From assembly GCA_018524725.1 (NCBI GenBank), contig JAEUWP010000173.1:27941-91940 (forward strand): a stretch of 64,000 nucleotides of DNA. Reading direction: 5' to 3'. The notes beneath the pieces were generated by a model. The model was not told the DNA's origin. It ran no database searches and saw only the letters and a list, made by a program, of their open reading frames with translations. A program made the position numbers and the translations under genes. Of the stretch, positions 29,305 to 41,344 are shown piece by piece. This DNA comes from Podaxis mareebaensis (Eukaryota; Basidiomycota; Agaricomycetes; Agaricales; Agaricaceae). The first letter of the stretch is position 1. Every line of letters begins with the position of its first letter.

Positions 29305-30669
29305 ATGAAGAACGTCTGGCTCGACGTCGATCCCGTACGACCACCTCTTTCCCAGACATCATGACCAAGGCCCTCACCCAAAAATAGGGCCACGATGACG
29401 CGATAGCATTACTTCTTGCGGTGCACTGTCCAAACATAAACCTCATTGGCGTATCAACAGTATGTTCGCAGTCCATCATCTTGCTCAACCAAAAATCCCT
29501 TCTCACACGAACCCCAAAGACTCATGGCAATGCACCAAGCACGCACACGGCCCTAAATGCCGCACGATGCTTACACGCCTACGGTGCCGCAGCACACATC
29601 AAAGTCTTTCCGGGCGCGACGAAACCCCTCATACTTCCCGCGAAGCATGACCCGGAGATCCACGGAGAGGATGGGTTGGGTGGTGTCGAGGGTCTACCCG
29701 ATGCCAAGCATCCCGCAATTTCAGAACGATTTGTGAAAGAAGAACATGGTGATGGAGTAGTGAGAGCACTCGAGGGGATGGTTCAAGCAATACGGAGGGT
29801 GTGGAACCACGGTCGAGGGGAGAAGGTGACGATCGTCTCGACCGGACCGATGACAAACGTCGCGCTGTTCGTTAGTGTCTACCCTGAACTGATTGAACGC
29901 GGTGCAGTGGAGGAGTTGGTGTTTATGGGTGGTGGTGTTGGCCTGGGGAACCGTTCCGCCGTAGCAGAGTACAACATTCTCACTGACCGTGAGTCCCCTT
30001 CGTCCTTCATCGTTGGCCGATGGGTTCCTGACACGCTCTGAATTGGCAGCTCATGCTACACAGATTGTGCTCGATGCACCGGTCAAGACCACGATGATAC
30101 CGATAAACGTGACGCATACCGCCATCGCAACGCAGGAAATCCTTTATCGTCTCCTCTCCGGCTCTAGTTCTCCCGCCAGCACCACCAATACACTCTCCTC
30201 CGCATTATCCACACCATCACCATATGCATGTCTCCCCTCCCCAGCAACACCTCTCCGTCACACCCTCAGCACGATCATAACCTTCTTCGCTTCCACATAC
30301 AAATCTGTCTTTGGGTTCCATGACGGTCCACCCCTCCATGACGCGCTCACAATCGCGTACCTAGCTCACCCGAATCTGTCTAAAGGAAAGAGATACAGAG
30401 TTGATGTAGAGCTCAATATGGGGTCGCACTGTATCGGCGAGACTGTGGTTGATGTTTGGGATTATAGGCGATGTGGAGAAGAGTCATGGGGACGGGAGGG
30501 GAAGAACTGCTTTGTCACGCAGGAATTGGACGTGAGTACACGAACGCTGTAGGTTGTGTCCTTGTGGCAGTACTGATATGAATTTCAGGTTCCCGGATTC
30601 TTTGATCTTTTCCTCGAGTGTGTCAATAATTGTGACAAGGTCTCGCCGCTGAACCACCCGACACAATAG
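29305..30669 (+). CDS. Inosine-uridine preferring nucleoside hydrolase
   Basis: There are five exons: 29305-29334, 29388-29459, 29520-29988, 30050-30531 and 30589-30669, giving 377 aa. The enzyme would hydrolyse the N-glycosidic bond of ribonucleosides, releasing ribose for salvage. The calcium and ribose binding signature DVDPGHDDAIALLLA is split by the first intron, as the frame requires. Later family motifs are GVSTTHGNA, STGPMTNVAL, VFMGGGVGLGN, AEYNILTDPHA and FHDGPPLHDALTIAYL. The GEDGLGG loop is present. There is no signal peptide, so a cytosolic enzyme is expected. It is a housekeeping gene inserted between NACHT genes. Confidence 0.88.
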
Positions 30670-31879
30670 AAACAGTGCATCGAATTTGGGAGTATATCAG
30701 TGTCAACGATATCCAACACTGTACCAAGAATACCATGCGCGCGATTATATGCCTGAAATCCTCCAGAACGCCAACAGCGCGAGGCTCAATGAGTGGGAGA
30801 CGCCTTTCATGATGGACGCCGAGCACGTAACCGCCAATTACATTTTTCGAAGATTTCCTCGAGGTGTAGTACTCCGCCGGGGTGCATCCTACCCATCATA
30901 TGATGATGTCTTGGGTCCTCTTTCAAATAGCTCGGCGTTGGGAGATTATGGTGCTGCATGCACACCTTTTCCTTAATCTTCTATCCTCAACGCGTCCTAC
31001 ACTGCTGAGGACACCCACCACTTCCCTGAGAGAATAGCAACCAGTGTCAGCGTCCAATCCGACTCGCTTCATACGAAAGTCATCCTGATGAGGCCACAAC
31101 CCCGCCCGGGGTGACAAGATAGGGAGTTTAACGTAGTGTCTTGACGAAGCTCGTCATATTGCGCCCGGCCCTGTGGATATGAGTTACGAGAATGAGGTAA
31201 TGAACACAGGAGGGATGCAGGCTCCTATTCCAGTGCGAAGAGGTGTGATCGGCAGGAGGCGTTCAAGTGACGACGACCCCTGCTACTGGACACTGCCAGA
31301 CCGGTGTACATGTAGCCCCAGGAGCACCCACAAAACTTATGGTATTGGTCATCTTTCATTTTACTTAGGTATATAGATAGTCTGACCGTTGGTCTACCTC
31401 GGCTCCCCACGGACCCACCCAGAAAGATCTCTTAGCCTCAGTTCCGGCCTTGAAAGTCTCAATTTCTTTCAGAAAGCCACCGTGCATTGTATTGGACGCG
31501 CACACACATACGAATACAGACTCGCTCTTTCACTTTTCTTTTTCTCCTCTCTCTGCTCGAGGTGGGAGGAACAAAGCCTCAGTGATCGACGGACACGACC
31601 GCGCCCACACATCGGGTAGCCTGACAGCTGCGTCTCATTTAATTAGACTGTTGGTTAGAACAGCTGCCCTCATATTCATGACATGTAGTATTGTCCTACA
31701 GCACGGAGTCACAGACACCTTGTCCTTGATGTCACCAGCTTGCAATGTCATTATCATCGCAAACAGGGGCGCGATGCAGGTTCGAACGCGTTGACAACAT
31801 GAACATATTGGGTTAGAAGCCTGAGACGTAGTATATTAGGGCGACGTCATACACTGGAATAGGAGGAACATATGAACAG
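30670..31879. other. 1.2 kb intergenic, nothing recognised
   Basis: Open frames at 30,686-30,976 and 31,389-31,794 have no motif and biased, low-complexity sequence. This is the 3' flank of the nucleoside hydrolase and NACHT gene 2, which converge. Confidence 0.45.
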
Positions 31880-33865
31880 TTAAAAGATATCAGAGAAAGC
31901 GGGATAGGGAACAAGGTGCCAGAACCTAGGGTCGTTGCTCCAGCAGCATACAACTCTGTTCTTCCCGCACCCAAGAATGTAGACATCACGCCAAGATACA
32001 CCCTTTGGTCTGCGCAAATAAACAATTGGATTATAGGTTCGCCTAATGATCTGTCTTCGAAATTCTTGTGGGATCTGTGATGGCGGTGTCAGCCAAGTAA
32101 AGACACAGAAATAGCAAATCAATCCGAAAGTCACATTTTTTCTGAATCGTTCTGAAGAAAACCGCCAAGGAATCTGGCAGTCCCCGTTTCCCCATAGGTT
32201 AGGGATCAGGTGGAACCCGAAGTTGAGCAAAGCCTTCGATGTCAATGCGTCCAAAGGATGGGACAGCGCACAAAGCTCGAAAAACATGTTGACCACTGGC
32301 TGGTACACCCCGGATTGGCTGATGTTCTTGGAGGCGGGACATGCAACATTGGTGCCAACTATGCTGTCCAGGGAACCTGGGATAATAATGATCAGCATAA
32401 CACATAAACAATCTTCGTTTCAAATACCTCCAGCACTACGAGAATGTACAGTGCCCAATCGTTCCAACAGTTCTCGGCGAAGGTCGTTAAGGCATGAGTG
32501 GATATGAAACTCCCCGGACCTTTCTGGATCTCGCAGGAAGTCCATGAATGACGCATGATAGAAAAAAAGATTTAGGCTCTGGCCGAGATACAATACTGAA
32601 TGTAGAGAGCCACAGGCATTCCGGTATTGCGTCTCGGAGAGACCAAGGACGTTGAGAATCGTGGTAGGAAAGTCACTGTTGCTGTAGACGAGTAAGATTC
32701 TCTGGATCCTTGGGAGGATCCTGGAGGGAACGCATCGCATGATGAGAGTGTAGAACAGGTCGAGCTTCGACAAGGGATGTTCCGAGTCAGTCATCTCTCT
32801 TCCACCTTCGGCGAGAGCAAGAACTGCACGCAACTGGTCAATGGGACCAAGCGAATTGGGCTCACCGACAAATCGAATAACAGTGGCTGCATAGATGAAC
32901 AGGCCGGCCACGAGATTCACGAGCGTCCCAATCTCCCGTTCAGAGGGCCATGAATCCGGCAGACCGCTTCTACGCTGTATCTTCCGCAGCTCATCTGTTA
33001 GGTAGAGCGTGATTTCATTGTCGATCTCGCGGGATACTGGAAGCTCGAGGTGGTGTGACAGTGAGCGAATGTTGTTCGCAGTGAAGGTCCCAACTATGTG
33101 GAGCTCGGGACGGCTGAGAAATATCCAGCGGAAAGGCGTTGTTTCTTCTCGAATCGAAGACGCGACAATCTCGACGATGTCGCATTGCGCTCCTAACCCC
33201 TCGCATTCGTCGAGGCCGTCGATGATTATCGCCCGTGCTTCAATATCCACCCCGTTGACTCGGAGGTGACGCAAAGGCTTCACGAAGAGGTCTTGGAACT
33301 GCTCTTTAATCGATTTGGTGACTAACGTTGGGTCTTTCTGGATGAGGTGGTCGAGTAGCTCGCCATAAGGGTCTAACTTGGTGGCAATTTGGTATGAAAT
33401 GGAGGTGAAGAGGCAGTCCGGTTTGTTCCTTTGATTTGGACGGGAGAAAAATAGTGCAGCTCCGAGCTTGTTTTGAGAGGCCAGGAGCTCGGCACAAGAC
33501 TGCGCTACGGCTGATTTACCAACTCCTGCAGGGCCATGCATCCAGAGCATGCGTTCAGTATGCTGTGAGGAGCCAAGTGCCCAGCCAGTGATTTCGTCGA
33601 TGAAATTCTGGCGGGTGCCCGGATGGCACAATGGTGGCTCGGATCGAGCAGAGGAGTCATGGAAAGCATCTCGCATAGATGCTTCGAGGAGTAATTTGAG
33701 ACCTGGTACACATTGTTAACAGCTAACGCCCAGTACCACCCGAGACTGCTCACCAGAACCCTTCTCTCCAGAGACTATTATCGTCTGGTTGATCTCCACA
33801 TGTTCCATCAGTTGTGAGTTGTTGAGGACGAAATCATGAGCGTCTTGCAGGATCCCCTTGGACAT
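31880..33865 (-). CDS. NACHT NTPase (NLR-like), gene 2
   Basis: There are four exons: 33865-33754, 33702-32428, 32376-32135 and 32074-31880, giving 607 aa. The N-terminus ILQDAHDFVLNNSQL has Asp in place of the Gly of the usual GAH motif. The P-loop is GPAGVGKSAVAQSCAELL and Walker B is AIIIDGLDECEG. The C-terminal module reads PQEFRRQIIRRTYNPIVYL, then SWRDVYILGCGKNRVVCC and HLVPYP. Intron positions and phases match those of the other intact genes. It lies in the same orientation as genes 1, 4 and 5. It is probably an intracellular sensor or regulator; the ligand is unknown. Confidence 0.85.
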
Positions 33866-34243
33866 GGTGGTTGAGAGCAAAGGCTATTACAACTTTCGCC
33901 TGCCTCCTGCCCTCTGTCACTCGGGTTGATTGGCGCCAGCTGTCACATTAATCTGGCGGATGGCGCTAAACAGTTGTTTCGCCCCTGCTATCTGCCCACC
34001 ACTACTACGGTGGTTTCCCTCTCAGTGGGTGAATAATACAATGCCTCGACGTGATCGGTACGCCCTTACACCTCGTTCCACTTGGGTACTACTTACCTGA
34101 ATAGCTGCATCCGCGTCCGCATGGATGCTGGCTCCTTGGTGTCATAGGACCCGAAAGATTCATTTCAGCTAGTACTTGGTAAGTCTTGTTTATATACGTG
34201 CATCCCTCCAACCATTAATGGTTCTCAACAAACAACTCTGTGG
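33866..34243. other. Intergenic, nothing recognised
   Basis: This is the promoter side of NACHT gene 2 and the truncation side of copy 3. No motif recognised. Confidence 0.45.
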
Positions 34244-35023
34244 TCAGGTCCCAACTATGTGAGGTTCGGAACGGCTGAGGAATATCCAGCAGAAAGGTGT
34301 TGTTCCTTCTCGAACCGAAGACGCGACAATCTCAACGATCTCGCATTGCGCTCCTAACCCCTCGCATTCCTCAAGGCCGTCAACGATTATCGCCCGTCCT
34401 TCGACGTCTACCCCGTTGGCCCGAAGATGACGCGAAGGCTTCACGAGGTCTTGGAACTGCTCTTTAACTGATTTGGCGACTAACGTTGGGTCCCTCCGGA
34501 CGAGATAGCCGAGTAACTCGCCGTAGGGGTCGGATTTGTTGGCAATTTGGTATGAGATGGAAGCGAAGAGGCGATCTGGTTTGTTCCATTCATTTGGACG
34601 GGAGAAGAATAACGCAGCTGCTAGCTTGTTTTGAGAGACCAGGAGCTCGGCACAAGACTGCGCTACGGCTGATTTGCCAACTCCCGCGGGGCCATGCATC
34701 CCGACGATGAGTTCAGTATGCTGTGAGGTGCCAAGCGCCCAGCTGGTGGGTTCGTCGATGATTTCTGGCGGGAGCCTGGATGACACACCGGTGGGTCGGA
34801 TCGAGCAGAAGAGCCATAGGAAGCATCTCGCATGGATGCTTCGAGGAGTAGTTTGGGACCTGGTGCGTGTTATCAACAACCGATGCCCAGGACCGCCCGA
34901 GAAAGCTCACCAGAACCCTTCTCTCCAGTGAGTATTATGTTTGTCGTCGGGTTGTTTAACCTCACACAATCGCACATCGTTGAGGACTAAGCCACGAGCA
35001 CCTCGTAGGATCCCGTCGGACAT
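34244..35023 (-). pseudogene. NACHT NTPase, gene 3, truncated and frameshifted
   Basis: This is closest to gene 2. The first exon (ATG at 35,023, MSDGILRGARGLVLND) has lost frame before the intron. In exon 2 the start MRDASYGSSARSDPP is out of frame with the rest, so a small indel separates it from PTSWALGTSQHTE and the P-loop GPAGVGKSAVAQSC. Walker B has become VDGLEECEG (Asp to Glu). Similarity stops at 34,250, at the codons for SEPHIVGT, and the NACHT C-terminal half and the C-terminal module are absent. It cannot make a full protein. Confidence 0.8.
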
Positions 35024-35587
35024 AGTGATTGGGAGCAAAGGTTGTGGTAACATGCATAACGCCCGCCCACCTTATGGATTGGCGCTAGTTGTCGCATTGA
35101 ATCTTGATCTTGAACTGGTTTCTCGGCCCTGCCACCTGTCTGCCAGATAAATATGCTCGTTCCACAGTCTCAAAAGAAGCGAAGGATTTGCTACAGCAAG
35201 TGTCTTGAATGAAGTACAATTTTAAGGAAACCTCACTTGCGGATTGTTCGCTCCTTCCACGTCTGCCACACCTGGGATTCAAGTTCGCCTTCTTCCACCA
35301 CGGATTATCCCCCACTTGCGCCATTGAGTTCAGAATGCAGTTGTGAAGTTTAGTCACTGGCGGGTAGCTTATGCTTTGTGCAGGTACTCGAGTGATTCAG
35401 GGTCTGGCTTGTGAAAGAGTGAGAGAGAGGGGGAGGGGAAGTAACAGACGGCGTGTTTAAGCTTTAAAGTGCGTGTGCTTTATGAAGAGGCCCGTAATGG
35501 GTCGCCGTGCAATGACAGCGTGAGTTCATTGAGTCGGGAGCCGAATGTGATACATTAGCGTAACGAAAGGAAAGGGACTTTGTAAAA
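35024..35587. other. Intergenic, nothing recognised
   Basis: There is a short purine-rich tract (GTGAGAGAGAGGGGGAGGGG near 35,420). No gene recognised. Confidence 0.45.
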
Positions 35588-37629
35588 TTACAGGATATTG
35601 AAAATAGAGGGATAAGGGGCGAGTTCCCAGAAAGTCCCGCGCCTAGTCCTCCAGCACACAACTCTGTTCTTCCCATATCCCAGGGTGTAGATGTCACACC
35701 AAGATACGTCTGCCGGCTTGTTCCAGTAAATAGCCGGATTGTATGCTCGTCGGACGATCTTGTTTCGAAATTCTCTCGGAATCTGCAACAACGACTTCAA
35801 CAAAAATGGGAAGTGAGACTGAGCTGAGAATCACATTTTTCCTCAACCTTTCCAGGGATAGGTCAATGTTATAGAAGCCCAAGCTTTTCCATATGCAGCG
35901 GACCAAGTGGAATTCCAAGTTGAGCAGAGCAGTCGATGTTGCCGAGTCCAAAGCGTGTCTCCATAGGCAGAGCCCGAAGACGATCTCTATTAAGTGGCGG
36001 TATACCCATGATTCATCAATTGCCCCAGAGCTAGGCCACGTCACATCAATCCTGATCAAACCTCCCGTGGAATCTTGGATAATGATCAGCATATCGTATC
36101 ATCAACGATGCTTGTTTCGGGACACGCACCTAATGTGCTGCGAGAGTGCACACTATTCAAGCGGTCAAGTAACTCTCGGCGAAGGCCATCCAAAGAGGAG
36201 TAAATACAGAATTCCTTGCAGCGTCCTGGATCTTGTAAGAAGTCCATGAATGACGCATGATAGAACCTAATTTGCAAATTAGAGTCGAGTAGCAATACCG
36301 AATGCAGATAGCCACAGGCATTTCGGAATTGCGGCTCAGAAAGACCGAGAATATTGGCAAAGCTGAGAATCTTAGTTGAATGCTCGAACTTTGCCTGGCC
36401 TTCCGGAGTATTGGAGTATTCGTTGAGAAGCAGGATTTTCTGGATGATCGGGAGAACCTTCGAAGGGATGCATCGCATAATGAGGGCGTAGAACAAGTCG
36501 AGTTCCGACAAGGGATGCGCCGAGTCGGTTCTTCTCTGGTAGTGTGCAGCAGTCGAGAGAACTGCGCGTAACTGGTCCACAGGGCCAGAGGAATTGCGCT
36601 CGCCAACGAAGCGGACAACTGTAGCCGCATAAATCCAAAGGCCTGCTGCCAGGTCAACGAGAATTCCAAGCTCCTGCTCGGTTGGCCATGACCGTGGTAG
36701 GCCGTGCGCCTTCCGTATTCTCCTCAACTCGTACATCAGATAACACAGGATCTCGTGGTCAAGCTCCCGAGACACGGGGAGTTCGAGAAGGCGCGACAAT
36801 GAGCGCATGCGCTTCCTTGTAAAAGATGCAACAATGTGGGTCTCGGGACGACTGAGGAATAGCCAGCGGAAGGGTGTCGCTTTCTCCCGAACCGACGTTG
36901 TGACAATCTCAATAATATCGCTTTGTGCTTCCCTCCCCTCGCACTCGTCAAGGCCATCAACAATTATCGTCCATTCTTGTATGTAGGTCCGGTCAGTTCG
37001 GGGGTGCTGTAGAGGTTTCACCAGGAGCTCTCGGAACTGTTCTGTGATCGATTTCGTGACAAGAGTAGGGTCTTTTCGGATTTTATGGTCAAGTATGTCG
37101 CCATATAGGTCGGACTTGGTTGCAAGCTGGTACGCAATGGAAGTGAAGAGGCAATTTGAGTCGTTCCGTTCATTTGGACGGGAGAAGAAGAACGCAGCCC
37201 CTAGCTTGTTTTGAGAAGCCAGGATATCCGCACAAGACTGCGCCACAGCCGATTTGCCAACTCCAGCAGGCCCATACATCCAGAAAATACGCTCCACATG
37301 CTGTGAAGTGTCAAGAGCCCATCCAGTGACTGTGTTTATAATATCACGGCGGGTGCCCACATGACATCTGGGTGGTGGATAACGAGCAGAGGAATCATGG
37401 AATGCATCTGGCATAGATCCCTCGAGGAGCTTTCGAATACCTGTTGTGTGTCATTAAACACCGATATCAGGATGACCTTAGTCCGCCTACCATATCGCTG
37501 CTCTCCATTGTAGACTATATTGTGAGTCGTCTGGTTCATCTGGGTGATCTCCACATGAGAGGAATTGTCGATAAAATGTGCATTGTTGAGCACAAGGTGG
37601 TGGGCGCCTTGCAGAATCCCGTTGGACAT
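35588..37629 (-). CDS. NACHT NTPase (NLR-like), gene 4
   Basis: There are four exons: 37629-37491, 37440-36130, 36061-35835 and 35782-35588, giving 623 aa. Exon 1 has ILQGAHHLVLNNAHFIDNSS. Exon 2 has PDAFHDSSARYPPP, GPAGVGKSAVAQSCADIL and Walker B TIIVDGLDECEG. Exons 3-4 have IDVTWPSSG, PREFRNKIVRRAYNPAIYW, YTLGYGKNRVVCW and ELAPYPS. All introns are GT-AG and in the phases found in the other members. The C-terminal half of exon 2 (FYHASFMDFLQDPGRCKEF) is strongly conserved across the cluster, which suggests a structural role beyond the nucleotide switch. The gene stands alone between two 0.5-0.9 kb spacers. Confidence 0.86.
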
Positions 37630-38518
37630 GATGGTTAGAAGCAAAGATTGCACACAGAGCGCACCAGCCTCATGCCGCCTGCCGTTCAACTGATTGGGCG
37701 TCAGTAGTCACACTTCTTTCGCCATGATTGTCACCAGTACTCCCTCGCACGGACACCGATCCCCGAAGAGATGGAGCAGCACTGCCCCGCGCGTCAGAAC
37801 AAGCAGATGCCGCAGAGATCAAGCATATTCGGAACTACGAGAAGTACAAGGCGGATAGGCGGCTGGATGGGGAGGAGAAAAAATGTGTAAACGAATTCGG
37901 GTCAGATGCAAGAGGAAAGGGGAAAGAGGAAAGCACTACACGTTTCAAATACACTCAATGATGAAGGGGTGAGGCACTGAGGACATAGTTTTCAGTAGCG
38001 GGGCAAGGGTTGAAAGTGGTCTTTATTAACGTTGAATATCTGAACATTGATTGTTAATTGTGTAAGTAAGATAGGTATGTATGATGATAGTGATCACTTG
38101 CTCTGGTAGCCAGGCGCTGACGGTCTGAATATGCCGCTTGATGGAAAAGAACACCATAACACTTGTTCTGATTTTTAACCTCTGTATTTTTCACGCCCGA
38201 ACTTTGAACTTGAATCTCACATATTTCGTCATTTGCATCAATGGCTAGCTAGTTTAGTCGAAGCGCTTTGATGATCGGTACAAGGCAAGTTTATACACAT
38301 CCTATGTGTCTTGACCTCAAAGTATTTGTGGTACGAGGGAGTGAGGAGGGCAGTGGCTCGTTCCATCCTGATTATAGAGTCCGGAGTTTGAGAAGGAGCT
38401 CAGTTCCCTTCACCTCAATTTGGGGGCGCACGGTGGAACCCAGTAATAACGGAAGTACAGGAGGGGGGTGGATCGATCACAAAAAGCACATAAGACAGTG
38501 TACAACAATTTGTCATTT
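37630..38518. other. 0.9 kb intergenic, nothing certain
   Basis: A plus-strand frame at 37,728-37,961 contains a charged stretch (IKHIRNYEKYKADRRLDGEE) but no recognisable domain and no counterpart in the other intergenic regions. The rest is AT-rich. Confidence 0.4.
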
Positions 38519-40634
38519 TTAATTATAGTAATAGGAGGAAGGGGGTTTGTGTGATGGCGGGTTCGACTTCTTTCGGCGGAGGAAATCAGATATAGTGGGA
38601 TATGGGACAAGCTCCCAGAAGTCTGTTCCTTTAGCTCTCCAACATACAATTTTGTTCTTCCCGCGCCCAAGAATGTAGACGTCATGCCAAGATACGTCGG
38701 TCAATTTGTACAAGTAAACGGCTGGATTGTATGATCGTCGAACGATCTGGTCCCGAATTCCTGTTGGAATCTACGACATCGCTGTCAGCACAATGAGGAA
38801 CAGAGTCGGACAGCTGGGCAGAAAATCACGTTCTCTCAATCTCTCCGGAGACAGCTCAAAGTCATAGAAGCCCAAGCCTTTCCATAGGCGGCGAATCAGG
38901 CGGAAATTCAGGTTGAGCAGAGTTGTTGATGTAGATGAGTCCAGAGGGTGTTGCCATTGACAAAGACAGAAGATCATTTTGACTAAGCGAGCATACGCCC
39001 AGGGTTCATCGATGTATTTGAACGCAGGCCAGCTGATGTCGATTGTGAGCGAGTTGCCCGCGGGACCTTGAGAAACGGCAATCAGTACAACACGTCGTAA
39101 AATATTTTCATATCCAAACCACCATACCCATAGTACTGCGAGAGTGCACAACATTCAGACGTTCAAGCAGCTCTCTGCGAAGGTTATCCAGGCACACGTA
39201 GACACAAAACTCCTTGGATCGTTTTGGATCCTGTAGAAAGTCCATGAACGACGCATGATAGAATTTGATTTCCAGGGAAGCGTCGAGCTCCAGTACTGAA
39301 TGGAGAGATCCACAGGCATTCCGGAATTGCGCCTCGGAGAGACCGAGGATGTTGGCAAACTCGACTACTCTTTTTGAGCCCCAGAACTTCATCTGGCCCT
39401 CAGTGGCTGCGGAATAGCTTCGGAGGAGCAAGATCTTCTGAATTGTCGGAAGGACCTTCGAGGGGATACATCGCATAATGAGAGTGTAAAACAGGTCGAG
39501 TTCTGTCAGGGGATGCTCCGAATTGGTCTTCTCTCTGACACACGCAGCAAGGGAAATGACAGCGCGTAACTGGTCAATGGGACCAGAAGAATTGTGCATG
39601 CCGACGAAGCGAATGACTGTAGCCGCGTAGATGAAAAGGCCTGCAGAGAGATTCACTAGGATTCCAATCTCTCTGTCTGAGGGCCATGAGTCCGGCAACC
39701 CGCTCCTACGTTGTATCTTGCGCAGTTCGTCTGTGAGATAGAGTGTAATCTCGTTGTCGATCTTGCGAGATACTGGGAGCTCGAGGTGGCGGGATGATGA
39801 GCGCATCTCGTCCACAGTAAACGACGCGACAAGATGGGGCTCGGGCCGACTGATGAATATCCAACGGAAAGGCGTCGTCCGTTCTCGAGCAGACTTTGCG
39901 ACAATTTCAACAATGTCACACTGTGCTTCCTTCCCCTCACATTCGTCGAGCCCATCGACAATTACGACCCATCCTTCAACGACTGTCCTGTCAGTTCGTG
40001 GCTGCTGCAAAGGCTTCAGCAGGAGCTCCTGGAATTGCTCTTTAATTGATTTTGTCACAAGGGTTGGATCCCTTCGGATCTTGTGGTCGAGTATGTCGCC
40101 ATATAGGTCAGACTTGGTCGCAAGTTGGTATGCAATAGAAGCGAAGAGGCAATTTGAGTCGTTCCGTTCATTGGGACGGGAGAAGAAGAACGCTGCTCCT
40201 AGCTTGTTCTGCTCTGCTAGAAGGTCCGCACAAGACTGCGCCACAGCCGATTTGCCAACTCCTGCAGGCCCACGCATCCAAAGGATGTGTTGCCTATGCT
40301 GTGAGGCGCCAAGTGCCCAGCTGGTGATTTCGTCGATGAAGTCCTGGCGGGTGCCTGGATGGCATCGCGGTGGCGGGTAGCGGGCAGAAGAATCATGGAA
40401 TGCATCCGGCATAGATGCCTTGAGGAGTCTTTGAATGCCTGTTGCGTGTCTTCAATTCGTGACCTTTGACGCTCAAAACAACCAAGGCGGCTCACCGGAA
40501 CCCTTCTCTCCAGCGACTATTATGTTGGTAGTCTGGTTACTCGTCTGGGTGATCTCCACACGAGAGGAATTGTCAACCAATTGTGCATTTTCGAGCACAA
40601 GATGATGGGCACCTTGCAGAATCCCGTTAGACAT
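38519..40634 (-). CDS. NACHT NTPase (NLR-like), gene 5
   Basis: The proposed exons are 40634-40496, 40438-39128, 39066-38830 and 38760-38519, giving 642 aa. The N-terminus is ILQGAHHLVLENAQLVDNSS, the P-loop GPAGVGKSAVAQSCADLL, Walker B VVIVDGLDECEG, and the C-terminal module IVRRSYNPAVYL, SWHDVYILGRGKNKIVCW and ELVPYPT. The end of exon 3 has lost two bases relative to its relatives, so the usual acceptor at 38,770 would give the wrong frame. An AG ten bases further on restores it. The protein also runs about 15 residues past the usual C-terminus. If the shifted acceptor is not used, the C-terminal module is lost. Confidence 0.78.
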
Positions 40635-41344
40635 CGTGGTTAGAAGCTGGAAAGGTCACAGCACGAGGGATTCATATACCTGTCATGACATGTCACTGGT
40701 TGGGCGCTAGAAGCTCATGTCACTGCCTGCGCCGAAGGCAGTTCCCTTCCAGAATTGGAGAAAATCGCGGGCGCCCAGCCTTCTCTGTGACAAGTGAACG
40801 GCTCGTTCACGTAGTGCCAATGCCATCTAGTGTGTTTCGCAACCACACCGACCTCGGTCATAAAACCATTCAGATCACCCTTACATTAGAGAAAGAAGGT
40901 ACGAGAGTTCCACACAGTTAAGTAGTTCATTTCAAGGAAAGCCAGCCGATCCAAGTGACTTACATCAAATTTCAACGCTGTACTTAGGGAAACGCCAGTG
41001 TTTCCGCGCCTCCGCACAGGAAAAACTCTACACACATGACATTTCTTGAATCCGTTCGACATGGTTGTTGGAAGCGTAGAGGCTGTAGCAGTCACCGAAG
41101 GAGAGGACAGACGTACGTTTGGTGAGTCTGAGCATAAAAAGAACAACGTAGGGAGGTAGCCTGTTGGACTCTAATTGGTTCGTTTATCAAGTCATCGCTC
41201 AGGCCCAGCGGTTGAACTCGCCCTCCCTTACTACCCAGATGCTGTTTCTCCCACTTTGTGAGCACTATCTTTATTGGGTGGGACATCTGAGGACATAATT
41301 CCTCAATCTTCATTGCATATACATAGTTTAGATCTTAGCCATAA
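40635..41344. other. Intergenic, possible NACHT first-exon relic
   Basis: On the minus strand at about 41,062 a frame starts MSNGFKKCH, recalling the MSNGILQGAH start of the NACHT genes. Nothing else aligns, so it is not called as a relic. Confidence 0.35.

Noticed and set aside
37728..37961. Charged 77-codon ORF
   Set aside because: It has no domain, paralogue or exon structure. It may be coding but cannot be supported.
40886..41146. MSNGFKKCH start resembling the first NACHT exon
   Set aside because: Similarity is limited to a few residues, too little to call a relic.
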